A DNA stretch of 64,000 nt, from the NCBI RefSeq assembly GCF_018283455.1, contig NZ_JAAMTH010000001.1:867501-931500 (forward strand), given 5' to 3'. How positions within the stretch are numbered: the first letter of the stretch is position 1; each line of letters starts with the position of its first letter. Source of the DNA: Planococcus sp. MSAK28401 (lineage in GTDB: Bacteria; Bacillota; Bacilli; Bacillales_A; Planococcaceae). Below, in pieces: positions 15,805 through 24,961 of the stretch. Both the position numbers and the translations under genes were made by a program. The notes under the pieces are model-generated. The model had not been told where the DNA came from, did no database searches, and was given only the letters and a program-made list of their open reading frames with translations.

Positions 15805-18395
15805 TGAGAATTGGCTTGCCGTACGGAGGAATCGTTTTATTAATTGGTCCCTCCAATAGTGGGAAATCCACTTTATTGAAAAGGCTCGTGGAAGAAGAGA
15901 AGATTTTACCGTCTGAAGTGGTAAGTTCCGATGAATTCAGGGTTTTGGTGAGTGACAAAGAATTTATAGATTGGCGCAACCGGCCGCAAGATGAAGCAGC
16001 CGGGTTATTGATTGAATACCAGGAGATTTCAGCAGAAGCTTTTGCCATGATGGACACGGTCATTGAAGCCAGATGCCGGTTGAACAAATTGGTGATGGTT
16101 GATGCCACACATCTCCGTTCAGAAGACCGTAAAAGATACATAGCGCTTGCTAAAAAGAACCATGTAGCGATTCAGGCGATTGTTTTTGATGTGCCAGAGC
16201 GAATTTTGACTGACAGGGATGAAGACCGTGATAACCCACGGGGAAAACGCCGCATCAAGCAACAATATCAGATTTTCCGCAATGAAAAACGCTTTATTAA
16301 AAAAGAGGGCTTTGCTTCTGTTTATACAATAAAAGATATATTGGATGTGGAAGTATTCAGGCATCCCAATCCAGTTGAAGTGGAGATAGAAAATGGCATC
16401 GACATTATCGGCGATGTCCATGGATGCTACGATGAGCTGATTGAACTGCTGGAAAAAATCGGTTATGCGGAAAACGAAGAAGGCTTCTATGAGCATCCGG
16501 AAGGTCGCAAATTCGTTTCGATCGGTGACGTCATGAGCAGAGGACCGGCTTCGCTTGAGACGATGTGCTTCTTCCTCAAGCATGTCAAGAGCGGCCGGGC
16601 ACTGATGGTCGACAGCAACCACGGCTGGAAAATCGCCAGGTGGCTGGACGGGCGGCAAGTGGTCTTGAGCCATGGGGATGAACGAGTGGAAGAAGAGTTG
16701 TCGGTTTACGAAGAACGCGAAGGAATAGAAAAGGCTCAAAAGCTGAAGCTGCAATTAAAAGAGTTTCTGCTAGAGGCGCCTTCTCATTATGTGTTCACGA
16801 AAAATGGCGTCCGGACACTGGTCTGTGCGCATGCAGGAATCAAGGATTCGTTTATCGGCAAGCAATCCGAGGCCATCAGTGATTTTTGCCGATACGGGGA
16901 TACGGGCGGGTTTGACGACAACGGCAAACCCCTCCGGAAAGACTGGACGGTGGGGCACGAAAATCGTTTGTTAATCGTATGGGGCCATGACCCGAAACCG
17001 AAGACCTTATTGATCAACAATACGATCAATATTGATCAAGGAGTTGTTTTCGGCGGCGAATTGACAGCTTACCGCTATCCGGAAAGGACTTTTGTGTCTG
17101 TTAAGGCAAAGAAAGATTATTCCGGAGCCATTGATAATCCACTAGCTGAGTGGGAAAAAAACCGGTTAAATGCACCGAATATCGCGAAGTTTATAAACGG
17201 TTATTCTGTATTGACTGAGCAGTTGAGTGAAGTGAAGATACCACAGGAATTGGTGAAATCGGCAATCGATGCGGTGTCGCATTACACAGTTCCCATCGAG
17301 CAATTGGTGTATATTCCGCCGACAATGAGCCCAACACCGAAACCATCCGCTTTGCCGCAATATTTGGAGCATCCTAAAGAAGCAATAGAGTATTTCAGAA
17401 GTAACGGAATTCACGCAATGATTGCGGAGAAAAAGCATATGGGCAGCAGAGGGATCTTGTTTTTATTTAAAGACAAAGAGACTTCATCAAAACATACCGG
17501 CATCGAATCGCTGGGCTGCATCTATACCCGGACCGGCAAACGCTTTTTCGACAACGAAACTGAAGCGCAAATGCTTCTGCAATTGAATGAAGAACTGACT
17601 CGAATAAATTATTTCGGGGAACACGGAACGGATTATGTGCTGCTGGATGCGGAAATCATGCCGTGGAACTTAAAAGCCAAGGAATTAATCAGCAGCCAAT
17701 ACGCGCATGTGGCGGAAAATGCCATACTCGACCGGTCGCTGCTGACAGAAAAATTGTCGGCTGCACTACCATCGAATAGCGAATTGCAAATATGGCTGGA
17801 TGAATATGAAGAAAAGCTTGAAAATGCGCTGGACTTTCAAAAAGTCTTTCAGAAGTATTGCTGGGACATCGACTCAGACAAGCCTATCCAGATTGCACCT
17901 TTCCATGTATTGGCCCACAGCAACGGAACCTTTTTCGACAAACCGCATACATGGCACATGGAAATGAACCGGCAACTTGCCAGCCAATCCGAACTGTTTG
18001 TGGAAACGGAATTTAAAGTCATCACTGACCAAGCCAGTGAGGATGAAGTGATTCGTTGGTGGCAGGAGATAACGGAAGACGGGCATGAAGGTATTGTAAT
18101 CAAACCTGAATTTTATATTGCCCGAAGCAAAGGCAAGTTGTTGCAGCCGGCCATTAAGGTAAGGGGCCGGAAATACTTGCGTATCATTTACGGCATGGAC
18201 TATTTGGAGCAGAAAAACCTGGAAAGATTAAAAAATAGGAATACTGGTAAAAAGCAGAAGATGGCCTTGAAAGAATTCGCACTTGGACTCGAGGGCCTTA
18301 CGCGATATGTAAATGGAGAAACGATTGAGCGGGTTCACGAATGCACTTTAGCCGCATTGGCCATGGAGTCTGACCCGGTCGACCCACGATTATAA
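15804..18395 (+). CDS. pnkp: Pnkp: RNA repair polynucleotide kinase-phosphatase-ligase
   Basis: 863 residues, the usual length of bacterial Pnkp. Domain order: 5' kinase with P-loop GPSNSGKST (15-23); metallophosphoesterase (about 198-430) with GDVHG (203-207), GDVMSRGP (241-248), SNH (271-273), LSHGDE and VWGHD; then the adenylyltransferase-type ligase domain with KHMGSRG around 544-550. It heals 5'-OH and 2',3'-cyclic-phosphate ends and, with Hen1, seals the RNA. The phosphatase motif has M-S-R where many relatives read V-D-R, which may change its activity. Translationally coupled to hen1, followed by a terminator. Confidence 0.93.
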   Translation: MRIGLPYGGIVLLIGPSNSGKSTLLKRLVEEEKILPSEVVSSDEFRVLVSDKEFIDWRNRPQDEAAGLLIEYQEISAEAFAMMDTVIEARCRLNKLVMVDATHLRSEDRKRYIALAKKNHVAIQAIVFDVPERILTDRDEDRDNPRGKRRIKQQYQIFRNEKRFIKKEGFASVYTIKDILDVEVFRHPNPVEVEIENGIDIIGDVHGCYDELIELLEKIGYAENEEGFYEHPEGRKFVSIGDVMSRGPASLETMCFFLKHVKSGRALMVDSNHGWKIARWLDGRQVVLSHGDERVEEELSVYEEREGIEKAQKLKLQLKEFLLEAPSHYVFTKNGVRTLVCAHAGIKDSFIGKQSEAISDFCRYGDTGGFDDNGKPLRKDWTVGHENRLLIVWGHDPKPKTLLINNTINIDQGVVFGGELTAYRYPERTFVSVKAKKDYSGAIDNPLAEWEKNRLNAPNIAKFINGYSVLTEQLSEVKIPQELVKSAIDAVSHYTVPIEQLVYIPPTMSPTPKPSALPQYLEHPKEAIEYFRSNGIHAMIAEKKHMGSRGILFLFKDKETSSKHTGIESLGCIYTRTGKRFFDNETEAQMLLQLNEELTRINYFGEHGTDYVLLDAEIMPWNLKAKELISSQYAHVAENAILDRSLLTEKLSAALPSNSELQIWLDEYEEKLENALDFQKVFQKYCWDIDSDKPIQIAPFHVLAHSNGTFFDKPHTWHMEMNRQLASQSELFVETEFKVITDQASEDEVIRWWQEITEDGHEGIVIKPEFYIARSKGKLLQPAIKVRGRKYLRIIYGMDYLEQKNLERLKNRNTGKKQKMALKEFALGLEGLTRYVNGETIERVHECTLAALAMESDPVDPRL

Positions 18396-18407
18396 ACAGT
18401 AGAGTAT

Positions 18408-18442
18408 GAACCGAAAGGCACTTCTTGCCTTTCGGTTTTTTG
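18408..18442 (+). terminator. Terminator of the hen1-pnkp operon
   Basis: Perfect 12-bp stem AACCGAAAGGCA/TGCCTTTCGGTT with a TTTTTT tail. Confidence 0.92.
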
Positions 18443-18872
18443 GATATAGAAAAGCAATAAGTAGAAAGGCATTCGAATGTGATAAATAAGAAGTTTTTAA
18501 GTTAGTAGAAGTTGCAAAACACTCTCGATAACTTATGTTAAAAAGCTATGGCATTGCTGGTATAAAAAAAGTTGCTTAAAAAGAAGTATCGGAAGGTATG
18601 CAGACAATATCGTTATATTCGGATTGAGTTTCTTCTGTTTTATATCTGAAAGTCGGTCGTAAAGTTGTATGTAAATTTGCAAACCTTCGTAAAGTAATTT
18701 GATATGTTTGCGAACGTTTTAAAATTAAGCCAGGCTATAAAAAACGCTAAAAGCGTTACTATAAAAGTTACTGCTTACGCGGTAAAACAATGAGTAGATT
18801 ATTTGTCTCTTCCATAATTTAATTTCTGAGATTGAAGCATAATCACTTATACTGTTATACATAGTTTTTCAT
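18443..18872. other. AT-rich intergenic region, no gene seen
   Basis: About 430 bases between pnkp and the DUF1648 gene. I see no ORF with a ribosome site, no strong hairpin and no repeat. Confidence 0.5.
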
Positions 18873-19379
18873 TTAATTAATTTTCTTTTGTTTAATGATT
18901 CCTATCACAATCGGAGTAAGTCCGATTAAAACCACTAATGGCAAAAACCAAGCGCCAAATCCATTGCTCCAGGCTTTAGCAACAAAAATGGATTCCACCA
19001 GAATCGAAGCGAGGATTATCAGTGAGATGTTTTTAAATTGATTCATCAGCTTTCTACTGTGTAGATAGAATTCTTTTGCATTAGTTTTGTTTAGTCGCTC
19101 GGGATAATTGTGAGATTGGGGAAATTTTTCGAGAAGCTGCAGGAAGATGATAATAAATGCACCGACTGCTGGCAAGACAAAAAGCTCACCTTTTGTTCCC
19201 CATCGGTCTACTTCTCCAAAAGCGTTATAGTGAACAGGAACTTCCTCTGGAAGTAGATTGTAAATGACCATGAGAAAGATTAAAGAACCAAAGTAAAATG
19301 TAAAGCCAATGACATCCCATATCCATTCGCTTTTTGTTCTGGGAATTTTAATTTTGGGGCGCTCCCACATGTTTAACAT
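18873..19379 (-). CDS. DUF1648-domain membrane protein
   Basis: 168 residues with four membrane segments. The loop LPEEVPVHYNAFGEVDRWGTKGEL is the hallmark of DUF1648, found in SdpI-like and related membrane proteins of Firmicutes. SdpI is the immunity protein and signal receptor for the SDP toxin, but DUF1648 alone does not show that role. ATG 19379 lies downstream of AAAGGAG with rather long spacing (about 10). Single gene in AT-rich DNA. Confidence 0.8.
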   Translation of the reverse strand: MLNMWERPKIKIPRTKSEWIWDVIGFTFYFGSLIFLMVIYNLLPEEVPVHYNAFGEVDRWGTKGELFVLPAVGAFIIIFLQLLEKFPQSHNYPERLNKTNAKEFYLHSRKLMNQFKNISLIILASILVESIFVAKAWSNGFGAWFLPLVVLIGLTPIVIGIIKQKKIN

Positions 19380-19665
19380 CCCTTTACACTCCTTTGTTTT
19401 GAACAATAAAACTTGGAATTTCTAAATGTGTTTTCATTACATATTTTTAATCAATGAAAAAGAGAATTTTTTTCTTTCTTTATTACTTACGATTTGAGAT
19501 TAAATCAGTTTCGCTTAATTCACTGCTATCGTTCTAATCTATTAATGCGATTCTAAATTTTATATATCTGCATTATCGGAAGAGCGGCTCAAACAAGAGT
19601 CTCTTTTTCTTTGTGAAAGTTTACTTTTACGTACGCTTATTTATGATATTGTTAGCTCACGACTC

Positions 19666-19719
19666 AAAGACCCCAGTGTAATAAAAGCTTTTAAAAAGCT
19701 TCATAACACTGGGGTCTTT
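19666..19719. terminator. Bidirectional terminator-like hairpin
   Basis: Perfect 14-bp arms AAAGACCCCAGTGT/ACACTGGGGTCTTT; the inner part AAAGCTTTTAAAAAGCTT can also pair. It stands between the ABC-ATPase remnant and the DUF1648 gene. Confidence 0.75.
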
Positions 19720-19762
19720 ACACATAGAAGTTCTTGCAGTTGTTCATTTATAACTCCGCCTC

Positions 19763-19965
19763 TACTCAGCCAAGAACATTTCTTCAAGAGAAGGTTCGTT
19801 GACTTCCACACGAAAGATGTTCACGTGGCAGTTCGTGAAAGCGCGGATGATTTCGGCGATTTTTTGTTCGCTGCCGACGGTGATCGTGGTGAAGGCTGCG
19901 TCTCTTTGCAATTCGGTGCCGATCGTTTCGAGCCATGAGTATAGCTTTTGCGCTTCACCAGTGGG
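19763..19965 (-). pseudogene. C-terminal fragment of an ABC transporter ATPase
   Basis: On the minus strand about 65 codons encode GEAQKLYSWLETIG...NIFRVEVNEPSLEEMFLAE and a stop. The EPSLEEMFL ending is the classic C-terminus of ABC-2-type ATP-binding subunits (DUF4162 region). Walker motifs and the rest of the gene are missing, and no start or ribosome site precedes the fragment. GC is higher than in its flanks. It is a decayed leftover of a drug- or peptide-type ABC exporter. Confidence 0.8.
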
Positions 19966-20019
19966 GGGACATGTTTTAATTCCTTCATTCCTATCGCTGG
20001 CCAGTTTCTTTTTTTACTT

Positions 20020-20337
20020 TTAATGAATCTTACAGCGATTACCGGTATTCATATGGATTAGCCCGCCTATTACGATGGCGATCATTAAGATAATACCTGC
20101 GATTAACAACCAATCTTGCTGAAAAAATTCCCCAACAAAGAGTAAAGCCATTGAAAACGTAATACCTAACATCAGTTTGCCAGTTGCTTTACATAAAGCC
20201 GCTTCGTCATATTTTGCTTTCTCTTCGGCTGATAGCGTGTTATAACCCGCAATTAAAATCGCGCCTTTCCCTTGTAAGAGGACCAGGCCCATAGTCAAAA
20301 ATAATAGCATTCCACTAAGCGGAACAAGCATTTCCAT
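20020..20337 (-). CDS. DUF3784-family membrane protein
   Basis: 105 residues with three hydrophobic segments and the family signature QGKGAILIAGYNTLSAEEKAKYD, matching the DUF3784 family. The first ATG is at 20337; a GTG at 20355 overlaps the GGGAGGTG ribosome site and is less likely. A paralogue with the same signature lies at 52194-52556. Function is unknown. Confidence 0.8.
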   Translation of the reverse strand: MEMLVPLSGMLLFLTMGLVLLQGKGAILIAGYNTLSAEEKAKYDEAALCKATGKLMLGITFSMALLFVGEFFQQDWLLIAGIILMIAIVIGGLIHMNTGNRCKIH

Positions 20338-20492
20338 CGTCGTGATAATGAACACCTCCCAATAAAAGAGTATCTGTATTAACTATACCGTTCTATTTCT
20401 TGGAAGGTTTCAGTTTTTCAATGAAGAAAGGTTCAATAAAACTAGGAAAAAGAGGACTTCTTTATCGACCTTTATTTGAAGCTGATGCATTG

Positions 20493-20705
20493 TTAAACTT
20501 CACTTTCTTCTGAACGCACTCGTTTACTAGGATTTTTTATTCTCCACAGGAAAAACGCAGTCAGCAATATATAAAATACTGTAGCGAAAATAATGAAGGT
20601 TCTGTCTTGAGGATAAGTAAAGGTATCATTCATAAATACGAGAAGGTAAACGATCCAGATACCGATAATTTTGAGAATTTGGTTTGTACGATTGGATTTA
20701 AACAT
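20493..20705 (-). CDS. Two-helix small membrane protein
   Basis: 70 residues: a basic start (MFKSNRTNQILK), two membrane segments and a charged tail SKRVRSEESEV. GAAAGGATG precedes the ATG. No family recognised. Confidence 0.65.
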   Translation of the reverse strand: MFKSNRTNQILKIIGIWIVYLLVFMNDTFTYPQDRTFIIFATVFYILLTAFFLWRIKNPSKRVRSEESEV

Positions 20706-20811
20706 GTCATCATCCTTTCGATTAGAGTCATTTAACTACTTTAATTGCTAATACAAAGCGAAGTTTTCACCCGTTTCAACTTTTGAGATATTATATTAAC
20801 TTATTAAAAAG

Positions 20812-21312
20812 TCAGTTTTCCAAAGTGAAAACAGTATAGATACTTCCCAATAACTTCTGGTTGTCTTCGCTATACCATTCGGCTCCGATTACATATATTT
20901 TCGGCATATCTCCAACGACTTCAATTACACCTTCTTCAATGTTTTGAGTTGATATACTTGTACTGCCAGATTCTCCATCACGTTCATATGTAGTATAAGA
21001 AAAACGCGTAGGGTCGATTTCAGTCCCTAGCTCGACAGTTAAAGTTTGCTGGTCATCCACTTGAAAAATGGGAGCTTCTTTTGCAAGATTGTCCAGATCA
21101 CTGAACTGATTATTAAGGAGGGCTTCGCTACTTTTACATTCTTCCCAACAAAGTGTTTGGGTGGACGTCTCTAATTGGTCAGCTGTGCTTATGGAAAATT
21201 GAGGGCGCTCGCTTGGAAGAGCCGCTTGTTCCGTCACAGGGGCCTCGACAGGTTGGCAAGCCACTAAGAAAAGGCTAGTGAACATTGTTATGGAAAGGGC
21301 TAAAGATTTCAT
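20812..21312 (-). CDS. Lipoprotein, unknown function
   Basis: 166 residues with signal peptide and lipobox LVAC (Cys19), a Pro/Ala/Glu-rich linker, then a beta-rich domain. Two further cysteines in TLCWEECKSS could form a disulfide outside the cell. It lies 30 bp downstream of a 56-residue membrane-peptide gene on the same strand and may be co-transcribed with it. No family recognised. Confidence 0.75.
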   Translation of the reverse strand: MKSLALSITMFTSLFLVACQPVEAPVTEQAALPSERPQFSISTADQLETSTQTLCWEECKSSEALLNNQFSDLDNLAKEAPIFQVDDQQTLTVELGTEIDPTRFSYTTYERDGESGSTSISTQNIEEGVIEVVGDMPKIYVIGAEWYSEDNQKLLGSIYTVFTLEN

Positions 21313-21342
21313 TCAACTGAGTTCCTTTCTTCTGTTAAATAG

Positions 21343-21513
21343 CTAATCATGATTTTTATCAAAATACTTCACTGAAATAAAATGCAAAACAAAAGCAGAG
21401 GCTGAGGCAATCATTATGAAAGGGGTATAAGGGGTGGAATCTTCAATAAAAAATAAAACATATAATAAAAACACTAAAATGCCAGCAGATATAATTCTGA
21501 CGATGGTTTCCAT
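21343..21513 (-). CDS. 56-residue two-helix membrane peptide
   Basis: Starts METIVRIISAGILVFLLYVLFF, then a polar turn EDSTPYTP, a second helix, and the tail VKYFDKNHD. AAGGAGG lies seven bases before the ATG. It is 30 bp upstream of the lipoprotein gene, so probably the same transcript. Unrecognised. Confidence 0.65.
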   Translation of the reverse strand: METIVRIISAGILVFLLYVLFFIEDSTPYTPFIMIASASAFVLHFISVKYFDKNHD

Positions 21514-21688
21514 AAAAAACCTCCTTGCCTAAAATTAAAGTGACCCAATAAAAGTTGTTTCCAAATATTGTACATATACCCTACAATAGGAATGTGCAGC
21601 GAGTAAAGAAAAAACTGCAAATACTTATTGAAAACTTTCAATGCGTTTAGATATTGGAAAACAAATGTCTTAGAAGAGGTGGAATCTA

Positions 21689-22720
21689 TTGAAGAAAAGT
21701 CTAGCCCTCATTGTGGTGTGTTCAGCGTTATTCTCCTCAGCGTGTTCAGCGGAGCTCGTGGAAACCGGTGATTTGACCGATACAGCAGTAAAAAGTAAAG
21801 CGGTACAAGAAGTAGAGAACGAACAATTACCTTCGATTGAACCGGCCGTAGTGGAGGTAGAAAACCAAAAGTTCGACTTGTTTTCGTATTATTCATCATT
21901 TGACCATTACATAAAATTAGCCAAGAAAAATCCGGATTCACTTGAGGAGTCTTATGCTCAAACCGTTACAGAGCCGTTCCAAATGAACGCTTTTGGGGAA
22001 GTGAAGGGCAAAAAGTATGCAGATTACTGGTTTTTTACGCCACCTAAAGACATCATCCCGTTGCAGAGCGAACTTCAGGCCTTATCGGATTGGGAAGAGC
22101 CTCTAAATACAGCAATCGAGGAGGCCTTAAAGAAATCGGCGGAAATGTTGCCCGGCAGTGACAAGACCGTACATGTTTTTCCGGCTAATCCGGCATATAC
22201 ACATGGGAAGACCCAAGAACTAAATCCTCCAGGAGTCGCATTGGAGCAGGACGTCATTGCCCTATTTGTCACTTCAATTATTCTTGAAGAAGACTTGCAA
22301 CACACCATTGCCCATGAATACTTTCACATGATCGATATGGAAAGAGGAACAGCGAAGAATTCAATTTCCTCAACCTTGCTGGAGGTTGCAGTGATGGAAG
22401 GAAAAGCTGAAGCGTTTGCGAAAATAATCTACCCTGAATTCAAACTGGATTGGATGGCCAATGCAGATGGAAAAATTACAGAACAAACTAAAACGCTGTT
22501 CTTAAAAGAAAAAGATTCTGCTGAAGTCGAAGTTTGGAATGATTTTTATTACGGAAATGCCACTACCAAAGTGCCGTCTTTTTCTACTCATATCATTGGG
22601 TATGACATTATGCAGAAATTTTTAAAGCAGCACCCTGATGTGCCGGTTGAGGAATGGCTTAAATTGACTGCTGAGGAGATTTTGGCAGGGAGTGGGTATG
22701 CGAAACCAGCATCGAACTAA
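21689..22720 (+). CDS. DUF2268-type zinc metallopeptidase lipoprotein
   Basis: 343 residues. Signal peptide with lipobox SSAC, an acidic linker, then a domain with the zinc-protease signature HTIAHEYFHMID and a downstream glutamate in LEVAVMEGKAEAFA, which fits DUF2268-like gluzincins. It would act at the outer face of the membrane. The TTG start has GAAGAGGTGG. Substrate unknown. Single gene with its own terminator. Confidence 0.82.
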   Translation: MKKSLALIVVCSALFSSACSAELVETGDLTDTAVKSKAVQEVENEQLPSIEPAVVEVENQKFDLFSYYSSFDHYIKLAKKNPDSLEESYAQTVTEPFQMNAFGEVKGKKYADYWFFTPPKDIIPLQSELQALSDWEEPLNTAIEEALKKSAEMLPGSDKTVHVFPANPAYTHGKTQELNPPGVALEQDVIALFVTSIILEEDLQHTIAHEYFHMIDMERGTAKNSISSTLLEVAVMEGKAEAFAKIIYPEFKLDWMANADGKITEQTKTLFLKEKDSAEVEVWNDFYYGNATTKVPSFSTHIIGYDIMQKFLKQHPDVPVEEWLKLTAEEILAGSGYAKPASN

Positions 22721-22753
22721 TCTAAATTCAAAATGAAAATAAATTCGGAAGAG

Positions 22754-22783
22754 AAGAAGCTCTAAATTGAGCTTCTTTTTTTC
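22754..22783 (+). terminator. Terminator after the metallopeptidase
   Basis: Stem GAAGAAGCTC/GAGCTTCTTT with a TTTTTTT tail. Confidence 0.88.
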
Positions 22784-23067
22784 GAGAAAATAAATCATCA
22801 CTGAAGATTGCTTTCTGAATTTTCCTTTCGGCTATTGCGTATTTTTGAAATGAAACTTATAGTAAAATTGGTATAGGTAATTTTTTGAAATATATAACAA
22901 TTATAAAGGCTTAATTCCACGTAGGATAAAAGGTTTCAAGCAGCGATAAAAGAGCTAGCCGTTCAATGGTCAAGATACAAATGCAGTCCAAGAAGTTATG
23001 TAAAGATTTTTTGATATAAGAACGAAGTGAAGCTTAGGCTATTACTATTTGGGGAGAGTGGCGTGTT

Positions 23068-24708
23068 ATGAAAGCGGTTCGTACTGTTTTGGAATATTTA
23101 GAGGAAAATGGCGTTAAGTATATCTTTGGAATACCAGCGGGCTCAGTCAATGCGTTTTATGACCAATTGTTAGATTTTCCTAACATCACGCCAATTGTCA
23201 CAAAACACGAAGGGGCTGCCTCCTACATGGCGGCTTCCTACGCAAAATATTCCCAGCAACTGGGCGTATGCATCGGCAGCAGCGGACCTGGAGGCACCAA
23301 CTTATTAACAGGCGCTGCCAATGCGATGCGCGAGCATTTGCCAATCCTGTTTCTCACTGGGGCCGTGCCAGTCAGTACGATGGGGCTCAATGCTTCCCAG
23401 GAACTTGATGCGCAGTCGCTTTTTCAGTCTGTCACGAAGTATAGTGTGACGGTTTTGGAATCGGAGAATTTATTAGGGGAAATTGCCAAAGCGACACAAA
23501 TTGCCCTTTCCGGTGTCCCCGGTCCTGTCCATGTGGCGATGCCGATCGATGTGCAAATGGGACAGGTAAACCAATTGCCGATTCCGAAGCTGGAAATCGA
23601 AGGACACTCACCTACTGATCCAGAGCTAGTAAAGCAAGTAGCTGATCAATTGATGCAGAAGAAAAAGGGCTTCATCTTTGCGGGGCAAGGCGTGCGCAAT
23701 TCGGTAGCCCAAGTAATAGAACTGGCTGAATTGCTCGATTGGCCAATCGTTGCGACACCTGTAGCGAAGGGGCTGTTCCGCGAAGACCATCCGCTTTTTT
23801 CAGGGGTCTTCGGTTTTGCTGGGAATGAGCATACGTCGTTGTTGGTGAACGAAGGAGATGCAGAGACGCTGCTTGTCTTGGGATCCAGTTTAGGGGAGAC
23901 AGCGACCAGCAATTACAACCCGAATCTAGCAAAAAATCGCTTTGTGATTCAGGTCGATATAGATCCTACCGTTTTCAACCGAAAGTATCCCGTGGATATA
24001 CCAGTCCATGGCGATATGTCAGACAGTTTAACCAAATTAATTGAAGAACTGAGCACGAGAGGCCTGACAAAACCGGGAAATGGGAAGAACGTTAAGCCGG
24101 ATCCGGAAATCGATGCAGACGAGGAATTCAATACAAAAAACGTTTTGCTGAAGTTGCAAGAATTATTGCCGCCTTCCACACGCTATACGATTGATATCGG
24201 TGAATTCATGGCCTATGTAATTCACCACATGGAAGTGTTGGAGGAAGATACCTTTGACATCAACGTCCATTTTGGGGCGATGGGAAGCGGGTTAAGCGCG
24301 GCGATTGGCTCGAAACTGGCTGAACCTGATCGGCCGGTCGTTGCGCTTACGGGAGATGGTTGTTTCTTTATGCATGGCATGGAAATCTTAACGGCTAAAG
24401 AATACAATTTGCCTATTTTATTCGTGGTGATGAATAATGCGCGCCTAGGCATGGTCTACCAAGGACATACCTTGCAGTACAAACGCTCGCATCCTTCTTT
24501 CGAACAAGAGCCGGTCAATATTGCGGCAATGGCTGAAGCATTGAATATCCCGAATTTCCGCGTAGATGCTTTAGAAGACCTGTCTCAAAATGTAATGAAC
24601 GCATTAACAGGCTTGAACGGCCCTGCCATTTTAGAAGTGGCTTTAGTCGATAACAACATTCCGCCGATGGGGGACAGAGTGAAGTTTCTTTCATCCTTTG
24701 GAAAATAG
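23068..24708 (+). CDS. Thiamine-diphosphate enzyme, acetolactate synthase-like
   Basis: 546 residues of the POX/AHAS family in the usual order: N-terminal pyrimidine domain with the catalytic glutamate in KHEGAAS and the GSSGPGGTNLLTG loop; central domain; C-terminal diphosphate domain with GDGCFFMHGMEILTAKEYNLPI and FVVMNNARLGMV. It cleaves or joins 2-oxoacids. No regulatory-subunit gene follows, so a biosynthetic IlvB role is less likely; catabolic acetolactate synthase, pyruvate oxidase or a decarboxylase remain possible. GGGGAGAG precedes the ATG. Single gene with own terminator. Confidence 0.85.
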   Translation: MKAVRTVLEYLEENGVKYIFGIPAGSVNAFYDQLLDFPNITPIVTKHEGAASYMAASYAKYSQQLGVCIGSSGPGGTNLLTGAANAMREHLPILFLTGAVPVSTMGLNASQELDAQSLFQSVTKYSVTVLESENLLGEIAKATQIALSGVPGPVHVAMPIDVQMGQVNQLPIPKLEIEGHSPTDPELVKQVADQLMQKKKGFIFAGQGVRNSVAQVIELAELLDWPIVATPVAKGLFREDHPLFSGVFGFAGNEHTSLLVNEGDAETLLVLGSSLGETATSNYNPNLAKNRFVIQVDIDPTVFNRKYPVDIPVHGDMSDSLTKLIEELSTRGLTKPGNGKNVKPDPEIDADEEFNTKNVLLKLQELLPPSTRYTIDIGEFMAYVIHHMEVLEEDTFDINVHFGAMGSGLSAAIGSKLAEPDRPVVALTGDGCFFMHGMEILTAKEYNLPILFVVMNNARLGMVYQGHTLQYKRSHPSFEQEPVNIAAMAEALNIPNFRVDALEDLSQNVMNALTGLNGPAILEVALVDNNIPPMGDRVKFLSSFGK

Positions 24709-24763
24709 TTTCTTGGGTGCAGCTCGTTTTTCCCCATCATTGCAAATCAATAACAGCTATTTA

Positions 24764-24797
24764 GAGAAGGTACTGATTCTGAGTACCTTCTTTTTTA
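24764..24797 (+). terminator. Terminator after the TPP enzyme
   Basis: Stem AGAAGGTACT/AGTACCTTCT, seven-base loop, TTTTTT tail. Confidence 0.9.
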
Positions 24798-24961
24798 TTG
24801 CTTACAGATGCCGCTGAATAGTTCAAAAAACAAAAGTGGCGAACTTTTCCCTATGGTTCCAGAAAAATGTAAGGTACAATTCAATTAACAAATTTTTCTA
24901 TATTTTAACTGGATTGAATAATCGTTTTTTTAAATTTATGCAAAAAGTGAGGAGAATCACA

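Noticed and set aside
24836-24961. 42-residue N-terminal extension of the alpha/beta hydrolase
   Set aside because: It has no ribosome site and is unlike the family; the GTG at 24962 is well placed.
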